Source of the DNA: a virus
IMG/VR virus record: IMGVR_UViG_3300007708_000015
Span: 1 to 30,545 of that record
Length of the DNA: 30,545 bases
Strand: one strand, 5' to 3'
The notes under the pieces are model-generated. The model had not been told where the DNA came from. It did no database searches and worked only from the letters and a program-made list of their open reading frames with translations. The position numbers were made by a program, and so were the translations under genes. Shown one piece after another: positions 1 through 9,661 of this stretch. The number at the start of each line of letters is the position of its first letter. Position 1 is the stretch's first letter.

Positions 1-141
1 ATCCGTTTCGTAAGATATTAATTTCGATGTAAAATCTACTTTTGATCCATAAACAGGATATAAAGACAATTCTGAAAGATTTTCTGGGGCGATTATTCCA
101 GAAAAATTTCTATCTCTATTGTAGAAAAGGTCTTCACTCAT
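1..141 (-). CDS. Partial late/tail gene, N-terminal 47 residues only
   Basis: An ATG at 141 on the minus strand opens a reading frame that stays open to the window edge, so the C-terminus is missing. The visible 47 residues begin MSEDLFYNRDRNFSG and are rich in Asp, Asn, Ser and aromatic residues, with no motif I recognise. The start overlaps the stop of the upstream gene in an ATGA arrangement, which is typical of translational coupling, so it belongs to the operon of the tape measure gene. By position just after the tape measure and a tube-fold tail protein it is probably a distal-tail or baseplate protein, but that is inference from gene order only. Confidence 0.7.
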   Translation of the reverse strand, partial: MSEDLFYNRDRNFSGIIAPENLSELSLYPVYGSKVDFTSKLISYETD

Positions 142-959
142 GAGTGTCCAACGTAGTTAAGTGTTAATTTAAGTAATCCATCTGCCGAAGCGGATAATTG
201 TTCTGATACTAAACTCGCCTTTGGAACTCCAAAAGTAATAGCGGGAACCCCAACAACATCAGAATCTATACTTATGTTTACAGTTTTATTTTCTTTAGAT
301 GTTATAAAGCTTTGGGAATTTTTAAGAAACGCATCATCAACTTCTATCTGAACCGCCGCTGAATACTCTAAAGGGGGAATTGTATCGATATCAACGGGCG
401 AAGATGATCCTATTGAGTATATAGGCTTTCTATTTATTTTTATAGAATAATCAAAACCTACAACGCGATTTGAGGATGCATTGTCGCAAGATATGCGGCA
501 CATTGACTGATAAGGAATCCAAGCACTCTTAAAAGAGGCATTTGGTGATGATGCGTCAACTCCGCTATACATAGAATCTAAAACAACAAAATTTGTAGTA
601 ACTTTAGGAATAGCGCCAATTGCAAAATTAAGCATATACTCTGTCATGTAGCCACTAGCAAATCCATAGGCTCCATTTTCATAATTTACGCTGGCTTTCA
701 TTTTTTCATTAGCGCCCGTATACTTTAACAGATAATCTTCCCAAAGACTAGACACTCCAGTTTTTGTTAGGAGCAAGTCTCTAGATATGGATATATTTTT
801 GGCGGAATCTGCCGTCGAGACAGAGAATCCTGCGGAATACCCTAACGGCTTTGCTATTGATTGGCTGTTTGAATAAGAGATATCTGTCATTGATACCCCC
901 GTCATCTTATAGCCATCAATCCATAAGGAAGATTCGTAATTTAATTTAGAGTCAAACAT
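138..959 (-). CDS. Tail tube-fold paralogue, probable distal tail protein (273 aa)
   Basis: The ATG at 959 lies one base after the tape measure stop, and the gene ends in an ATGA overlap with the next gene. The protein has segments that line up by eye with two others in this window. FAIGAIPKVTTNF (near residue 112) matches LAVGALPTVSVSM in the 371-residue tail tube protein. FDYSIKINRKPIYSIGS (near 170) matches VSYSVNCSRTPVYHLGS in the 162-residue protein at 26653-27141. This suggests the beta-sandwich tail-tube fold that phages reuse for tube, tube initiator and distal tail proteins. Its place directly after the tape measure fits a distal tail or tube-initiator role. The exact role is inferred; the paralogy is seen in the sequence. 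Confidence 0.65.
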   Translation of the reverse strand: MFDSKLNYESSLWIDGYKMTGVSMTDISYSNSQSIAKPLGYSAGFSVSTADSAKNISISRDLLLTKTGVSSLWEDYLLKYTGANEKMKASVNYENGAYGFASGYMTEYMLNFAIGAIPKVTTNFVVLDSMYSGVDASSPNASFKSAWIPYQSMCRISCDNASSNRVVGFDYSIKINRKPIYSIGSSSPVDIDTIPPLEYSAAVQIEVDDAFLKNSQSFITSKENKTVNISIDSDVVGVPAITFGVPKASLVSEQLSASADGLLKLTLNYVGHS

Positions 960-960
960 A

Positions 961-3900
961 TTAAGATCTTCTTAAAACGCCTCCAAGTCTTTTTTCTTCT
1001 TGAAGAACTTGAACAACTGCCGCTTTGATTTTTCTAGAAAGATTTTTGTCTTGTTCTTGACCACTAGACTGAGTTTGATCAGAAGTTGATTCTTTTCCAG
1101 ACGAAGAAACATTTACGGTTACGGCTTTTCCAGATTCTTTTGTAATCTTGATTAACTCATCGATTTTTAATAACAATTTATCATTTGTTTCTGATGATTC
1201 ACCAGTCGTTGTAGCTCCAGAATTAAGAGCGTTAAGATTGCTTTGGCCAATTCTTTGTGTTGCCGCAGCATTCATGATGAACTCGCCACCAGAAAGCATT
1301 GCTGGAACAGTATCTATTCCAGCAGCTTGTGGGATTTGTCCTCCAGTAGCTCTTGTTTGAGTATTTCTATAAATATTTAAATAATCACCATTTGGTCCGT
1401 TAATAGTTTTTGAATTAGCTCCCGCGAGTAGAGACTCTGCTAATTTTGGATTGTTATTTAAATAAGATTGATACTCTCTTAAGCTTGAGACTTGAGATAA
1501 TCCAAAATTTCCAGTAAATATATTTTTTAATCCGCCAGCCATTATACCGCCTCCGATATCCCCGCCAGAATAAATACCTTTTACTCCTGATCCTAATGTT
1601 TTTAAGAATCCCGCATTTGGCCCAGCAGAAGACGCCCCAGCCCTAAATCCAGCTCCTGCCGCACCAATTCCAGCGCTCGCCACGGTGGTTATCGCAGCCA
1701 TAATAAGGGCTTTTTTAAATGCCTCTTTTTCAGCCTTAGATTCTTCTTTTGCTTGCTTATCTGCGGAAAGCTGTTGTAAATACAAATTAAAAGCTTCTTT
1801 TTTTGCAGTTCTAGTTGCTTCTGCGGCTGGGCCATTTTGTCTTCCGAAATTAGTTAATCTAACACTTTCTGGAGAAAGATCTATTGACGCATAATTACTT
1901 CCGCCGCTAATAATATCTTTAGCTCCAGAGGTGTAACCTTGCCTTGCGAAATTTAAAAGATTCTTTTTACCAGAAATAGCGCCTGATCCGTATAATCCTG
2001 GAGTATAAAAATCTGGCGCTGTTTGATTTTTTACTCCCTTGTTACTAATCAAATCAGAGCCTTCTCCTCTTTCTCTAATGACATACCCCCCTTTTGCAAA
2101 TTTTTGAATTCCACCAGAATTAATAGATGACATGAAGCTCATTCCGTATTTTTGAACGGCCTTTTTATTCATAACAAATTCTCCACCCATCAACATTGCA
2201 GGAACATCATCTTTGTTTCCAGATCCGCCAGTAATTGGTCCTCCAGTAGCTCTAAACAAGGTTCCAGTCGCTTGTCCAATTCCGCCAGTGACTATATTAG
2301 CAATATTTTTGAGATTAGCTTGTGTGATTTGACTTAAGAAGCTTGACGCTGCGGATCTAAGAGCGTCACCAAGACTTTCTCCTTTTACTAATACTGCGTC
2401 CATCGCAGCAGCCATATTATCAGCAAATGACTGAGGAATTCTTTCCCCCATCTCAAAAGCAAAATTTTCGGTTTGTTTATTTATATTTCTAAAGCCTTCT
2501 GTAAATCCGTCTTCAAGAGATTTTGGGGCCGAAGCATCGCTATCGGTCTTTTGTCCAAATTTAAATGTCTCAATTTCTTGCTCTTTTTGTTTAGAGGCGT
2601 TTCTCAAGACGTTTGCATAATCAACAATCTGCTGAATCATTATTTGAGATTCTTTGTCTCCAGCTTTTAATCTTTTAACATAATCTTCGATAGAGGCCTG
2701 AGCTTCTGTTGGAGTTAAAGAGGAAGCTAATTGAGCCTGTTTCGCTCCTCCATTCTCTAATAAAGACGCTTGGGAAGATAAATCAACGTTTGAACTCAAT
2801 CCAGTAAAATCTCTTTTGTTTGGGTCTGTAATTCTATTTTTATAATCATTAGAAAAAAGTTCTCCACCTATAAACATTCCGCCATATTTAGCATATTTTC
2901 TTTTAGCAAGATCTCCTGAAGCATTATCTGTTGCCCCATTTGTTGTATTTGAACCTTTTCTAACTTTATCTAATATTTCATTTATATTTTTTGTTGGCGA
3001 GGCAAGTTCGTAGGCTCCATTTTGATATGGCTCATAATAAGCCTTACTTCCTATTATTTTAGGAATTGATTGCCCGCGAGCTTGCGCCCTATTAAAAACA
3101 GTTTCAACAAACGCTAATTTAGCGGCTTCACCTTGGCCCCCTACTTCAGCAGTCACTAATTTTGCAAGTCTAGTTATTGAAGATTCATCTAAATTAGATG
3201 CCACCCCGCTTCTGTCTATTGGACCCGATAATGCATTTGCTCCTGTTGGGGAGGTTCCAATTGGTGGATTTTTAAAAGCTTCGGTATAGGTTTTTATAGC
3301 TTCTGTATTTTTACCAAGAGCAGTTATGTTGTCTTGAGTAAGAATTGCTTTTTTAAAATCCATTTCTGCTTGATTTTTGGCGACGGAATCCTCCAAATCA
3401 ACTCTTTTCCTGAAAAACTCTTCTTCGATTTTTTGAGTCTTTGCAAACACTTCTTGCGGATTTGTTATTCCAGCAAAAGTTTTAGGGTCATTTAAAACTG
3501 CTTTTTTTTCTATATCAAGTCTATCTATCTTTCCTTTTGTGCCTATATTTTCTAAAGACTTATTAGCAGATTCGATACCCAAAGAGGATCTTGCTTTTTC
3601 AAAAGCTCTTGTTAAAGCGTTGGCATTATTAATTCTTCTTTCGTCGTTATCAAGAGCTGATCCATCTAAATCATTCTGGCGCTCTTTTTGTTCTGTTATT
3701 CCAATTTGAGACAGAAGCATTTCTCTAACTTTTGGAACAAGTTCTTCGACAAGGGCTTTTTGATTGCCCGCAATACCCGCATCAGTAATGGCTTTTAACG
3801 CAATAGCCTCTAAACCTGAAAGATCAGTATCATTAACTAAAGTTTTTGTCTTTGTCAAAGACAAATTTTGAGTTTGACTTAAAAGAGAAGCCTCTAAATT

Positions 3901-6900
3901 TGCGGAAGCTTCTATATTTTCTCCTAATGATATTTTTAATCCGCCTTCTTTAGACAAACCTTCGACTAAGGATTTGATATCAATTAATTTTTGCTTTTGA
4001 AGATCAAGATTAGATAATGAAATTTTGCTTGAAAGCTCGACTCTTTTGATAGCCTTAGCTTTATCCTCTTCAGATAACGACTGATCGTTCATTATATCAC
4101 TAATTATCCCCTGTAATCGTATTTGAGAATTGTTGGAATTGTTTTCTATTGTTGATATTTTTTCTCTATAAGACTGTTCTGCCGCAAGATTTGATAATAA
4201 TTTTGTATAAGAGGCGCTAGACGCTTTGGAAAAATTGTCTTGCTCTTTTTTTGCGACTTCCCCCGATTCTTGAAATTTTTTAATAAGTTCTTCTAAATTG
4301 TTCCCTCCAATTCCTGTTTTATTAAAAATGGCCTTTTTAACTCTTCCTTTTGCAATTCTTTGTTCTAAATTAGATTCTTTAAAATCAACTGGTGTATCTT
4401 TTAAGGTTTTTAAATCCTCAACTGGTATTTTATAATCTTTGGCAAATATGGATAAATCTCCGTTGGTTGCCAGATCAAGATCTTCTTTTAATTTTTTTAA
4501 TGGTGGATTTTTTGCCAATTCAAGCAATTGACTTTGCATTTTTGAAGACCCCTGTGTTGTAACTTGGCCAAGGTTTCCTCTATTTGCCATTAAAATCTTT
4601 CCGATTTCAACTTCTGAAATTCCATTTGCGACAGCAGTTGTAATAGATTTTTTTATGTTCAATAAATCTTCTCCTGAAAGTCTATCAAAAGAAATAGATG
4701 AACCTTCAACTATTTTTGAAAGAAGATCTCTTTTTTGATATTCGCCCTCTTTGGTTATCTGCTCGTTTTCAAAATTATAAAATATATTTGCCGACTTACT
4801 TTCTACTTGTTGTCTTCTGACTGGATTTAATTCGTCTAAGTTTATTGCAGCTTTTTTTGCAGATTCTGCTAATTTTGCGGTATTTTCCGCTGCCATTTTG
4901 TTGGCTCCAGAAGATTCTAAGTATATATTTTTCCCCAACTTAAAAACTTCAAATAAGCCCCCAACAACAGCGCCATACATTCCGAGTTTTCCTACAAGCT
5001 TTCCTAGTCCGCCAGTAGAATCTTTTGCTACTTGAGAAAACCCTTGAAAAGCAAAACTTGCAGCAGTAATTCCCGATAAACCACTACTTACTATATTAGT
5101 ATATTTGGCTAGAGAGCTTGTTGCGTCAGAAGTCGCTCCAGCCAAAAGAGTCATCCCAGCCTGAACCGCGAAAATAGTTCCAAGCATATCTCTTGGGGAT
5201 TTTTGAGTAGTTGGCTCCGTAGGCACTGGAGTGGAGGCATCCAAACCAGTAGAGCTTGGCTTTTTGCGATCTATTCTTGTCCCGCGATTAGCCTTAATAG
5301 TTTCCGCAGTTTTGTTTCGTTCTTGTAATTCTGATCCATAAGCATTTATTAATTTCTTACCAGCGTCTCCAAGTCGAATTTGATCTTCTTTACGGCTTGC
5401 AATGCTTTTCGCAAACTCATTGGTCATTTTTGTGGCTTCTCCTATGGAGACTTTCCCCTTTCTCATTTCCGCAGCTATGAGTTTTAAAGACTCATTAAAT
5501 TCTTGTATTTTTTCTTTAGAAATAAACTTCAAATCACTAGTCTTTGTGTTGACTCCTTTTATTTCAGCATAATTAGGAATAAATCCATTTGCCGCACCAT
5601 AAGTTTGAGCATTTAAGCCTTCTTTTCTAGCTCTATTAATTCCTTGGAATCCTCCCGCAGGTTCGTCGCGACGATTTGCGATCATCAGCCCCGAAGGGTT
5701 GAGAGGATTCTTTAGTGAGTTGTTTTGATCAACATAGATTTGGCTAGGATTAACTCCTGCGCCGATCTCTCTTGAGACTGCTTCATAAATAGCGTTAGCA
5801 AAGTTTGGTATATAACCAGAGGCTCCTGTGCTTGGCGGTAATGTCTTGGTTGATGAGGGGGCATCCACTTCTCGCTGCGTTCTTATCAAAGATACTAAAC
5901 TTGCATCTCTTAAAGCTTTACCGACAATAGTAGACGCCGTAGCTGTATTGCCTGTTTTTTTTCCTTCAACTCTAGTTAGATTTTTACTGAATCCAAATAC
6001 TTCTTGAAACCTTGGAGTCATTTTTCCTACAAAATCGAAAGGCGCTCCTTGATCTTCTTCGGCAAAAGTTCCTATTTTTCTAATCCCATTAGTGGTTGTT
6101 CTAACGACGGCTTCAAAAATTCCGCCTAAAACAGAATCAGAAAACAAAAAACCATCTTTTTCTTTGAATTTTTTAGTTATCTCTTCTATCTTCTCAGGAA
6201 GAATAGAAACCCCCAGATCGGCAGCTAGTTGATGAACGGCAGGAGTGAAGCTATCGATGACTTTTGAACGAAAGCCTTTCTGGGGATCTTTAGCAAGAAC
6301 GTCTTTATTTAAGCTTCCAAATTGAACATTGCTTATTTCAACCCTATCTAAAAACCCCTTTTTCCCAGCGATAAGATTTAAATTTTGAGTCTCCGCGTCT
6401 CCTTTTGGAGAAGCAGACACTGTTATTCCTTTTTTTGGGCCTTCTAACGAAACAGAAGCCAAGCCGATACCCCCCACTTTTTCTGCGTCGATGAATAAAG
6501 TTGAACTTTGTTTGGCTTCTTTTTTATTAGCAATCCAACTTTTGGCTAATGTTCTAGCTCCATCGCGAGCATCAATGTTCTGTTCAAGTTTCTGTTTTTC
6601 AATTTCTGAAACCTTCAATTTAGGATTAGGAATTCTGAGCCCCGCCGTCCATGATTCTAATGTTTTTCCAGCTCTTAAATCATTTTTAGAATCAATTTCA
6701 CGTAAATACTTAGAAATCAATGGGTCATCGGAAGTTGGAAAACCTGGCGTAGGGATATATGCAAAATTCGGAATAAATCCTCCCGCACTACGGATTTGTT
6801 CCGCATTGATAGGAAGACCCTGTTTTGCCATATCTCTATTGAAGATGGCAGACCCGCCGCTTCCTCCATAATTTTTTACAATATGTTCGCCCGTATTAGC

Positions 6901-8652
6901 AACCATTGTTCCTACTTTGCCACCACCAAAAGCGAAATTAGGAATAACGACAGGTCTATCGGAAGGTCTTGCCCCGCCAACGCCCCTTCTAATATCATTA
7001 GACTCAGCCATCACAGAGGGCATGTATCCTCCAGCGCCTCTTGGGGTCGCTCTTCCAGTTCCAGTGGTTTGTGCGAAAACAAGAGGGGCAACTGTAGCCG
7101 CAACTCCTCTAATTTTTTCCATTGTTGCTAATTGAGTTCTCAACGCTACAGAGAAAAATTCAGCTTGCGCAACTCTATTTCCTTCTAAAGCGAGGATTTG
7201 AGTCTGGATAGACTTGTTAGTTAAAAGAGTATTTGCTATAGAGGTTTGGATGGCTCCAATTTCTTTCGCGGCAGATCCAATATTAAAAAACGTCTTTAAA
7301 GCGACCAAGCCAAATTGAACAAAATTATAAGTCAATTTAGCAATAATAGCTCCAAATATTAATAAACCTGGACCAGCCAATACTGCGCCGATACCTTTAA
7401 CTATCCCTCTAGCAAAATCGTTTCCAATTCCTTCTCCCTTGAGGAGATCTTTAACATAAGTTATAAAACTAGAAAAATATGATAAAATGTTTTTTAAATT
7501 ATCAGTAACCCCAAGCTCTCCAAGAGCGTTAGATAATTCTTTTAAACTTACGGTGGTTGAGTTAATCGCCGCCGCAAGGGTTTGATTTAAAGCTGTATTT
7601 CTTTGATAGGCTTCGTCGCCAGCGCTACCCATGGCTTTTGTCGCTCCCGCGAAAACCGAGGTCTTTGACGATAAATCGTCCAGTGCAGAAAGCAAAGGAC
7701 CGATTTGGAATCCACCACCAATTTTTTCTGTAAGCTGAGATAATTCGATTTGGCTAAGATCTTTTAATTTTACGGCAAGCCCTTGAAGAAGCCCTGTTGC
7801 AGGAAGAATCTTTCCTTCTAAATCTGTTACGGCAACGCCGACATCTTGCAACGCCTCCAAGCTTTCGGGTCTTTGGATACGAGTAAAAATAGTTTTAAAG
7901 GCGTTTCCAATAGTAGCTCCACCGCGAGCGGTTTTTTGTTGGACTGCTGTTATAATTCCGCCAAGCTCATCGATAGTAACTCCAGCTTGTTGAGCAACAG
8001 AAGCTGAACGCTTAAAGCCTTCAATAAGATCTCTTTCTGAAACAGAATAGGCGGCGGCGGTTTTTGAAATTTTATTTAAAACCTCAGAAGTTGTTAATCC
8101 AGTGCTTTGAAAGGAGTTGACTGCGGCGGTAAGTCCTTCAACAGCAGATGCGGCATCAAGACCAGAAAGCCTTGTTAAAATCATTGAGTCTTTCAATCTT
8201 CTAAGAACTTCGTCAGACTGCAAACCTTGACGGCTTAATTCCAGCGCAGCTTCAGAGACTGTTTCAAAGGATGTTCCTGTTTCTCTGGCAATGGAAAATA
8301 TATCATCTTTAAACTTGCCAAGTTGTTTTGTGTTCGCGCCAAGAATAGAGTTAATATCAGCCAAGCTTTTTTCAACTTGGATAGTTGAAGAAACAATATC
8401 TTTAAAACCCTTTCCTATTGCCGCTAAAACACCAACAGAAGCTCCGAACGCAAGAACACGAGCATTTGCTGCTTCCATAGACTTAGTAAACTCGTCCGCT
8501 TGTCCAGTAATCCTGCCAAGAGGCTGAGAAAGAGATCCGATAGCCCTAGACGTTGGGCCTAAATCAAGCTTCAGATTTCTGCCCGCACTTTTTGCAGCAG
8601 CGATAATACTTGCTTCTAGTCCTGTCTGTGTTACTGGTATTTGAATTGGCAT
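961..8652 (-). CDS. Tail tape measure protein with embedded cell-wall hydrolase-like domain (2563 aa)
   Basis: This is the largest gene of the window. It sets tail length and fills the tube lumen. Residues about 95-280 match the phage tape-measure core (TP901 type): QVEKSLADINSILGAN, ALELSRQGLQSDEVLRR and ARGGATIGNAFKTIFTRI. Hydrophobic stretches lie near 415-460, 1155-1180 and 2312-2335. GFIPNFA-type motifs recur (IPNFAFGGG, GGFIPNFAYIP, SGYIPNFANA, NGFIPNYAEI). Two GGEFxMN motifs sit near the C-terminus, at about nucleotides 2150-2190 and 1250-1290. Residues about 1820-1920 (LAKLVTAEVGGQGEAAKLAF then ETVFNRAQARGQ) resemble SleB-type hydrolases, with Glu in TAEVGGQGE a candidate catalytic acid. 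I chose the ATG at 8652, preceded by AAGAGGTTTAAGGAC. An in-frame TTG at 8670 would add six residues. At roughly 0.15 nm per residue, the protein implies a tail of several hundred nanometres. Confidence 0.93.
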   Translation of the reverse strand: MPIQIPVTQTGLEASIIAAAKSAGRNLKLDLGPTSRAIGSLSQPLGRITGQADEFTKSMEAANARVLAFGASVGVLAAIGKGFKDIVSSTIQVEKSLADINSILGANTKQLGKFKDDIFSIARETGTSFETVSEAALELSRQGLQSDEVLRRLKDSMILTRLSGLDAASAVEGLTAAVNSFQSTGLTTSEVLNKISKTAAAYSVSERDLIEGFKRSASVAQQAGVTIDELGGIITAVQQKTARGGATIGNAFKTIFTRIQRPESLEALQDVGVAVTDLEGKILPATGLLQGLAVKLKDLSQIELSQLTEKIGGGFQIGPLLSALDDLSSKTSVFAGATKAMGSAGDEAYQRNTALNQTLAAAINSTTVSLKELSNALGELGVTDNLKNILSYFSSFITYVKDLLKGEGIGNDFARGIVKGIGAVLAGPGLLIFGAIIAKLTYNFVQFGLVALKTFFNIGSAAKEIGAIQTSIANTLLTNKSIQTQILALEGNRVAQAEFFSVALRTQLATMEKIRGVAATVAPLVFAQTTGTGRATPRGAGGYMPSVMAESNDIRRGVGGARPSDRPVVIPNFAFGGGKVGTMVANTGEHIVKNYGGSGGSAIFNRDMAKQGLPINAEQIRSAGGFIPNFAYIPTPGFPTSDDPLISKYLREIDSKNDLRAGKTLESWTAGLRIPNPKLKVSEIEKQKLEQNIDARDGARTLAKSWIANKKEAKQSSTLFIDAEKVGGIGLASVSLEGPKKGITVSASPKGDAETQNLNLIAGKKGFLDRVEISNVQFGSLNKDVLAKDPQKGFRSKVIDSFTPAVHQLAADLGVSILPEKIEEITKKFKEKDGFLFSDSVLGGIFEAVVRTTTNGIRKIGTFAEEDQGAPFDFVGKMTPRFQEVFGFSKNLTRVEGKKTGNTATASTIVGKALRDASLVSLIRTQREVDAPSSTKTLPPSTGASGYIPNFANAIYEAVSREIGAGVNPSQIYVDQNNSLKNPLNPSGLMIANRRDEPAGGFQGINRARKEGLNAQTYGAANGFIPNYAEIKGVNTKTSDLKFISKEKIQEFNESLKLIAAEMRKGKVSIGEATKMTNEFAKSIASRKEDQIRLGDAGKKLINAYGSELQERNKTAETIKANRGTRIDRKKPSSTGLDASTPVPTEPTTQKSPRDMLGTIFAVQAGMTLLAGATSDATSSLAKYTNIVSSGLSGITAASFAFQGFSQVAKDSTGGLGKLVGKLGMYGAVVGGLFEVFKLGKNIYLESSGANKMAAENTAKLAESAKKAAINLDELNPVRRQQVESKSANIFYNFENEQITKEGEYQKRDLLSKIVEGSSISFDRLSGEDLLNIKKSITTAVANGISEVEIGKILMANRGNLGQVTTQGSSKMQSQLLELAKNPPLKKLKEDLDLATNGDLSIFAKDYKIPVEDLKTLKDTPVDFKESNLEQRIAKGRVKKAIFNKTGIGGNNLEELIKKFQESGEVAKKEQDNFSKASSASYTKLLSNLAAEQSYREKISTIENNSNNSQIRLQGIISDIMNDQSLSEEDKAKAIKRVELSSKISLSNLDLQKQKLIDIKSLVEGLSKEGGLKISLGENIEASANLEASLLSQTQNLSLTKTKTLVNDTDLSGLEAIALKAITDAGIAGNQKALVEELVPKVREMLLSQIGITEQKERQNDLDGSALDNDERRINNANALTRAFEKARSSLGIESANKSLENIGTKGKIDRLDIEKKAVLNDPKTFAGITNPQEVFAKTQKIEEEFFRKRVDLEDSVAKNQAEMDFKKAILTQDNITALGKNTEAIKTYTEAFKNPPIGTSPTGANALSGPIDRSGVASNLDESSITRLAKLVTAEVGGQGEAAKLAFVETVFNRAQARGQSIPKIIGSKAYYEPYQNGAYELASPTKNINEILDKVRKGSNTTNGATDNASGDLAKRKYAKYGGMFIGGELFSNDYKNRITDPNKRDFTGLSSNVDLSSQASLLENGGAKQAQLASSLTPTEAQASIEDYVKRLKAGDKESQIMIQQIVDYANVLRNASKQKEQEIETFKFGQKTDSDASAPKSLEDGFTEGFRNINKQTENFAFEMGERIPQSFADNMAAAMDAVLVKGESLGDALRSAASSFLSQITQANLKNIANIVTGGIGQATGTLFRATGGPITGGSGNKDDVPAMLMGGEFVMNKKAVQKYGMSFMSSINSGGIQKFAKGGYVIRERGEGSDLISNKGVKNQTAPDFYTPGLYGSGAISGKKNLLNFARQGYTSGAKDIISGGSNYASIDLSPESVRLTNFGRQNGPAAEATRTAKKEAFNLYLQQLSADKQAKEESKAEKEAFKKALIMAAITTVASAGIGAAGAGFRAGASSAGPNAGFLKTLGSGVKGIYSGGDIGGGIMAGGLKNIFTGNFGLSQVSSLREYQSYLNNNPKLAESLLAGANSKTINGPNGDYLNIYRNTQTRATGGQIPQAAGIDTVPAMLSGGEFIMNAAATQRIGQSNLNALNSGATTTGESSETNDKLLLKIDELIKITKESGKAVTVNVSSSGKESTSDQTQSSGQEQDKNLSRKIKAAVVQVLQEEKRLGGVLRRS

Positions 8653-8672
8653 GTCCTTAAACCTCTTCAATA

Positions 8673-8679
8673 GTTACAC
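8673..8679 (-). promoter_or_regulatory. GTGTAAC motif upstream of the tape measure gene
   Basis: GTGTAAC on the minus strand sits in the short gap between the 323-residue gene and the tape measure gene, 20 nt before its ATG. The same heptamer or its TGTAAC core recurs just ahead of other late genes in this window. A promoter element is the favoured reading, but it is not tested. Confidence 0.35.
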
Positions 8680-8689
8680 AAATATTTAA

Positions 8690-9661
8690 TTAGTAGCCAG
8701 CTAGTTTCATCATTTGTTCCATATTTAATTTGCCGCCATTTTTGTCTAGCTCATCTTTTAGAGATACTTGTTTTCCTGCGCCCGCAACTATTTTCATATC
8801 TTCTTTTGTCGCGCCAAAAATTGCAGAACCATCAGCGTCTTCATTTACGCCGCCAGAATTTTTATTTCTCTTATTATCCGAGTAAGCTAAAAGCTTTTCT
8901 GGATCTTCTCTAATATAATCAGGAATGTCTTCCGTGTATTGAAAAATATTAAAAAACATTCTTGCAAAAATAGCAGTTTTTAATTGATAAACAGATAATA
9001 AAACAATAGCCTTGTCGTAAAAGTCCTTGATGTTTTCGCATTGAGAAATATACATACTAAAAAAGGGCCTTAACACAGCCTTTTGAATATTTAGCTCCGA
9101 TAGTCTAGAATTTATTTCTGACTGCTCTTTCATAAAGAACAAAAGCTCCGAATCGTCCAACTCAGAAAATTCGTCTTCGGTAAATAAATTTTCAGTAAGC
9201 TCTTTGTCTTTAAACAAGAAATACCTTAACATTTCCTCATTACTTCTTGAGGAGGCATATTCTTCCGCAGTTTTGCCTACAATTTCTCTCTTTTTGTTTC
9301 TTAATAAAAAGAGTTCTGAGTTTTTTAAAGCTATGTCTTTTGACATGGCTTCTTTTTGGGATGGAAGAAATATTTTTTTCTGAGTGGCTATTAAGTTGGA
9401 AACTTCAAAATCCAAGGCTTCTATTTTAGCGTCATCTTCATCAGTCCAGATATCATCTAACTTAACTTGGGCCAGCCTCTCTTCCTCTGTCTCAAGGCCC
9501 TTTTTTATCGCTATATTCTTATGCTTTTCGTAGTATTTTTGAATATAGCGTTGATCTCTAATATTGTAGTGCTTGATGTATACAGGCTTCTTCTTAAAGA
9601 AAATTTCCGTGTATCCATCAAACACTTCTCCAATTATAGAGATGTATAATTCCTCGTTCAA
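8690..9661 (-). CDS. Probable tail assembly protein upstream of the tape measure (323 aa)
   Basis: The start appears to be TTG at 9661. It overlaps the upstream stop codon (TTGA) and follows AAAAAGGAACTC, a plausible ribosome site; no earlier in-frame ATG fits. The product is hydrophilic, with charged helical stretches (KKIFLPSQKEAMSKDIALK, KEQSEINSRLSELNIQKAV) and a Met-rich C-terminus ending MEQMMKLAGY. I recognise no catalytic motif. The pair of coupled genes directly ahead of the tape measure is the classical place of tail assembly chaperones (lambda G/T type). Here the two are separate overlapping genes and not an obvious frameshift pair. The chaperone role is inferred from position alone; a baseplate or tail-tip accessory protein is the alternative. 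Confidence 0.6.
   Translation of the reverse strand: MNEELYISIIGEVFDGYTEIFFKKKPVYIKHYNIRDQRYIQKYYEKHKNIAIKKGLETEEERLAQVKLDDIWTDEDDAKIEALDFEVSNLIATQKKIFLPSQKEAMSKDIALKNSELFLLRNKKREIVGKTAEEYASSRSNEEMLRYFLFKDKELTENLFTEDEFSELDDSELLFFMKEQSEINSRLSELNIQKAVLRPFFSMYISQCENIKDFYDKAIVLLSVYQLKTAIFARMFFNIFQYTEDIPDYIREDPEKLLAYSDNKRNKNSGGVNEDADGSAIFGATKEDMKIVAGAGKQVSLKDELDKNGGKLNMEQMMKLAGY

Noticed and set aside
6491-6871. 126-residue plus-strand frame antisense to the tape measure
   Set aside because: It mirrors the codon pattern of the tape measure frame, has no start signal and no protein-like domain; the same holds for the other long antisense frames within TMP, capsid, protease and portal genes.
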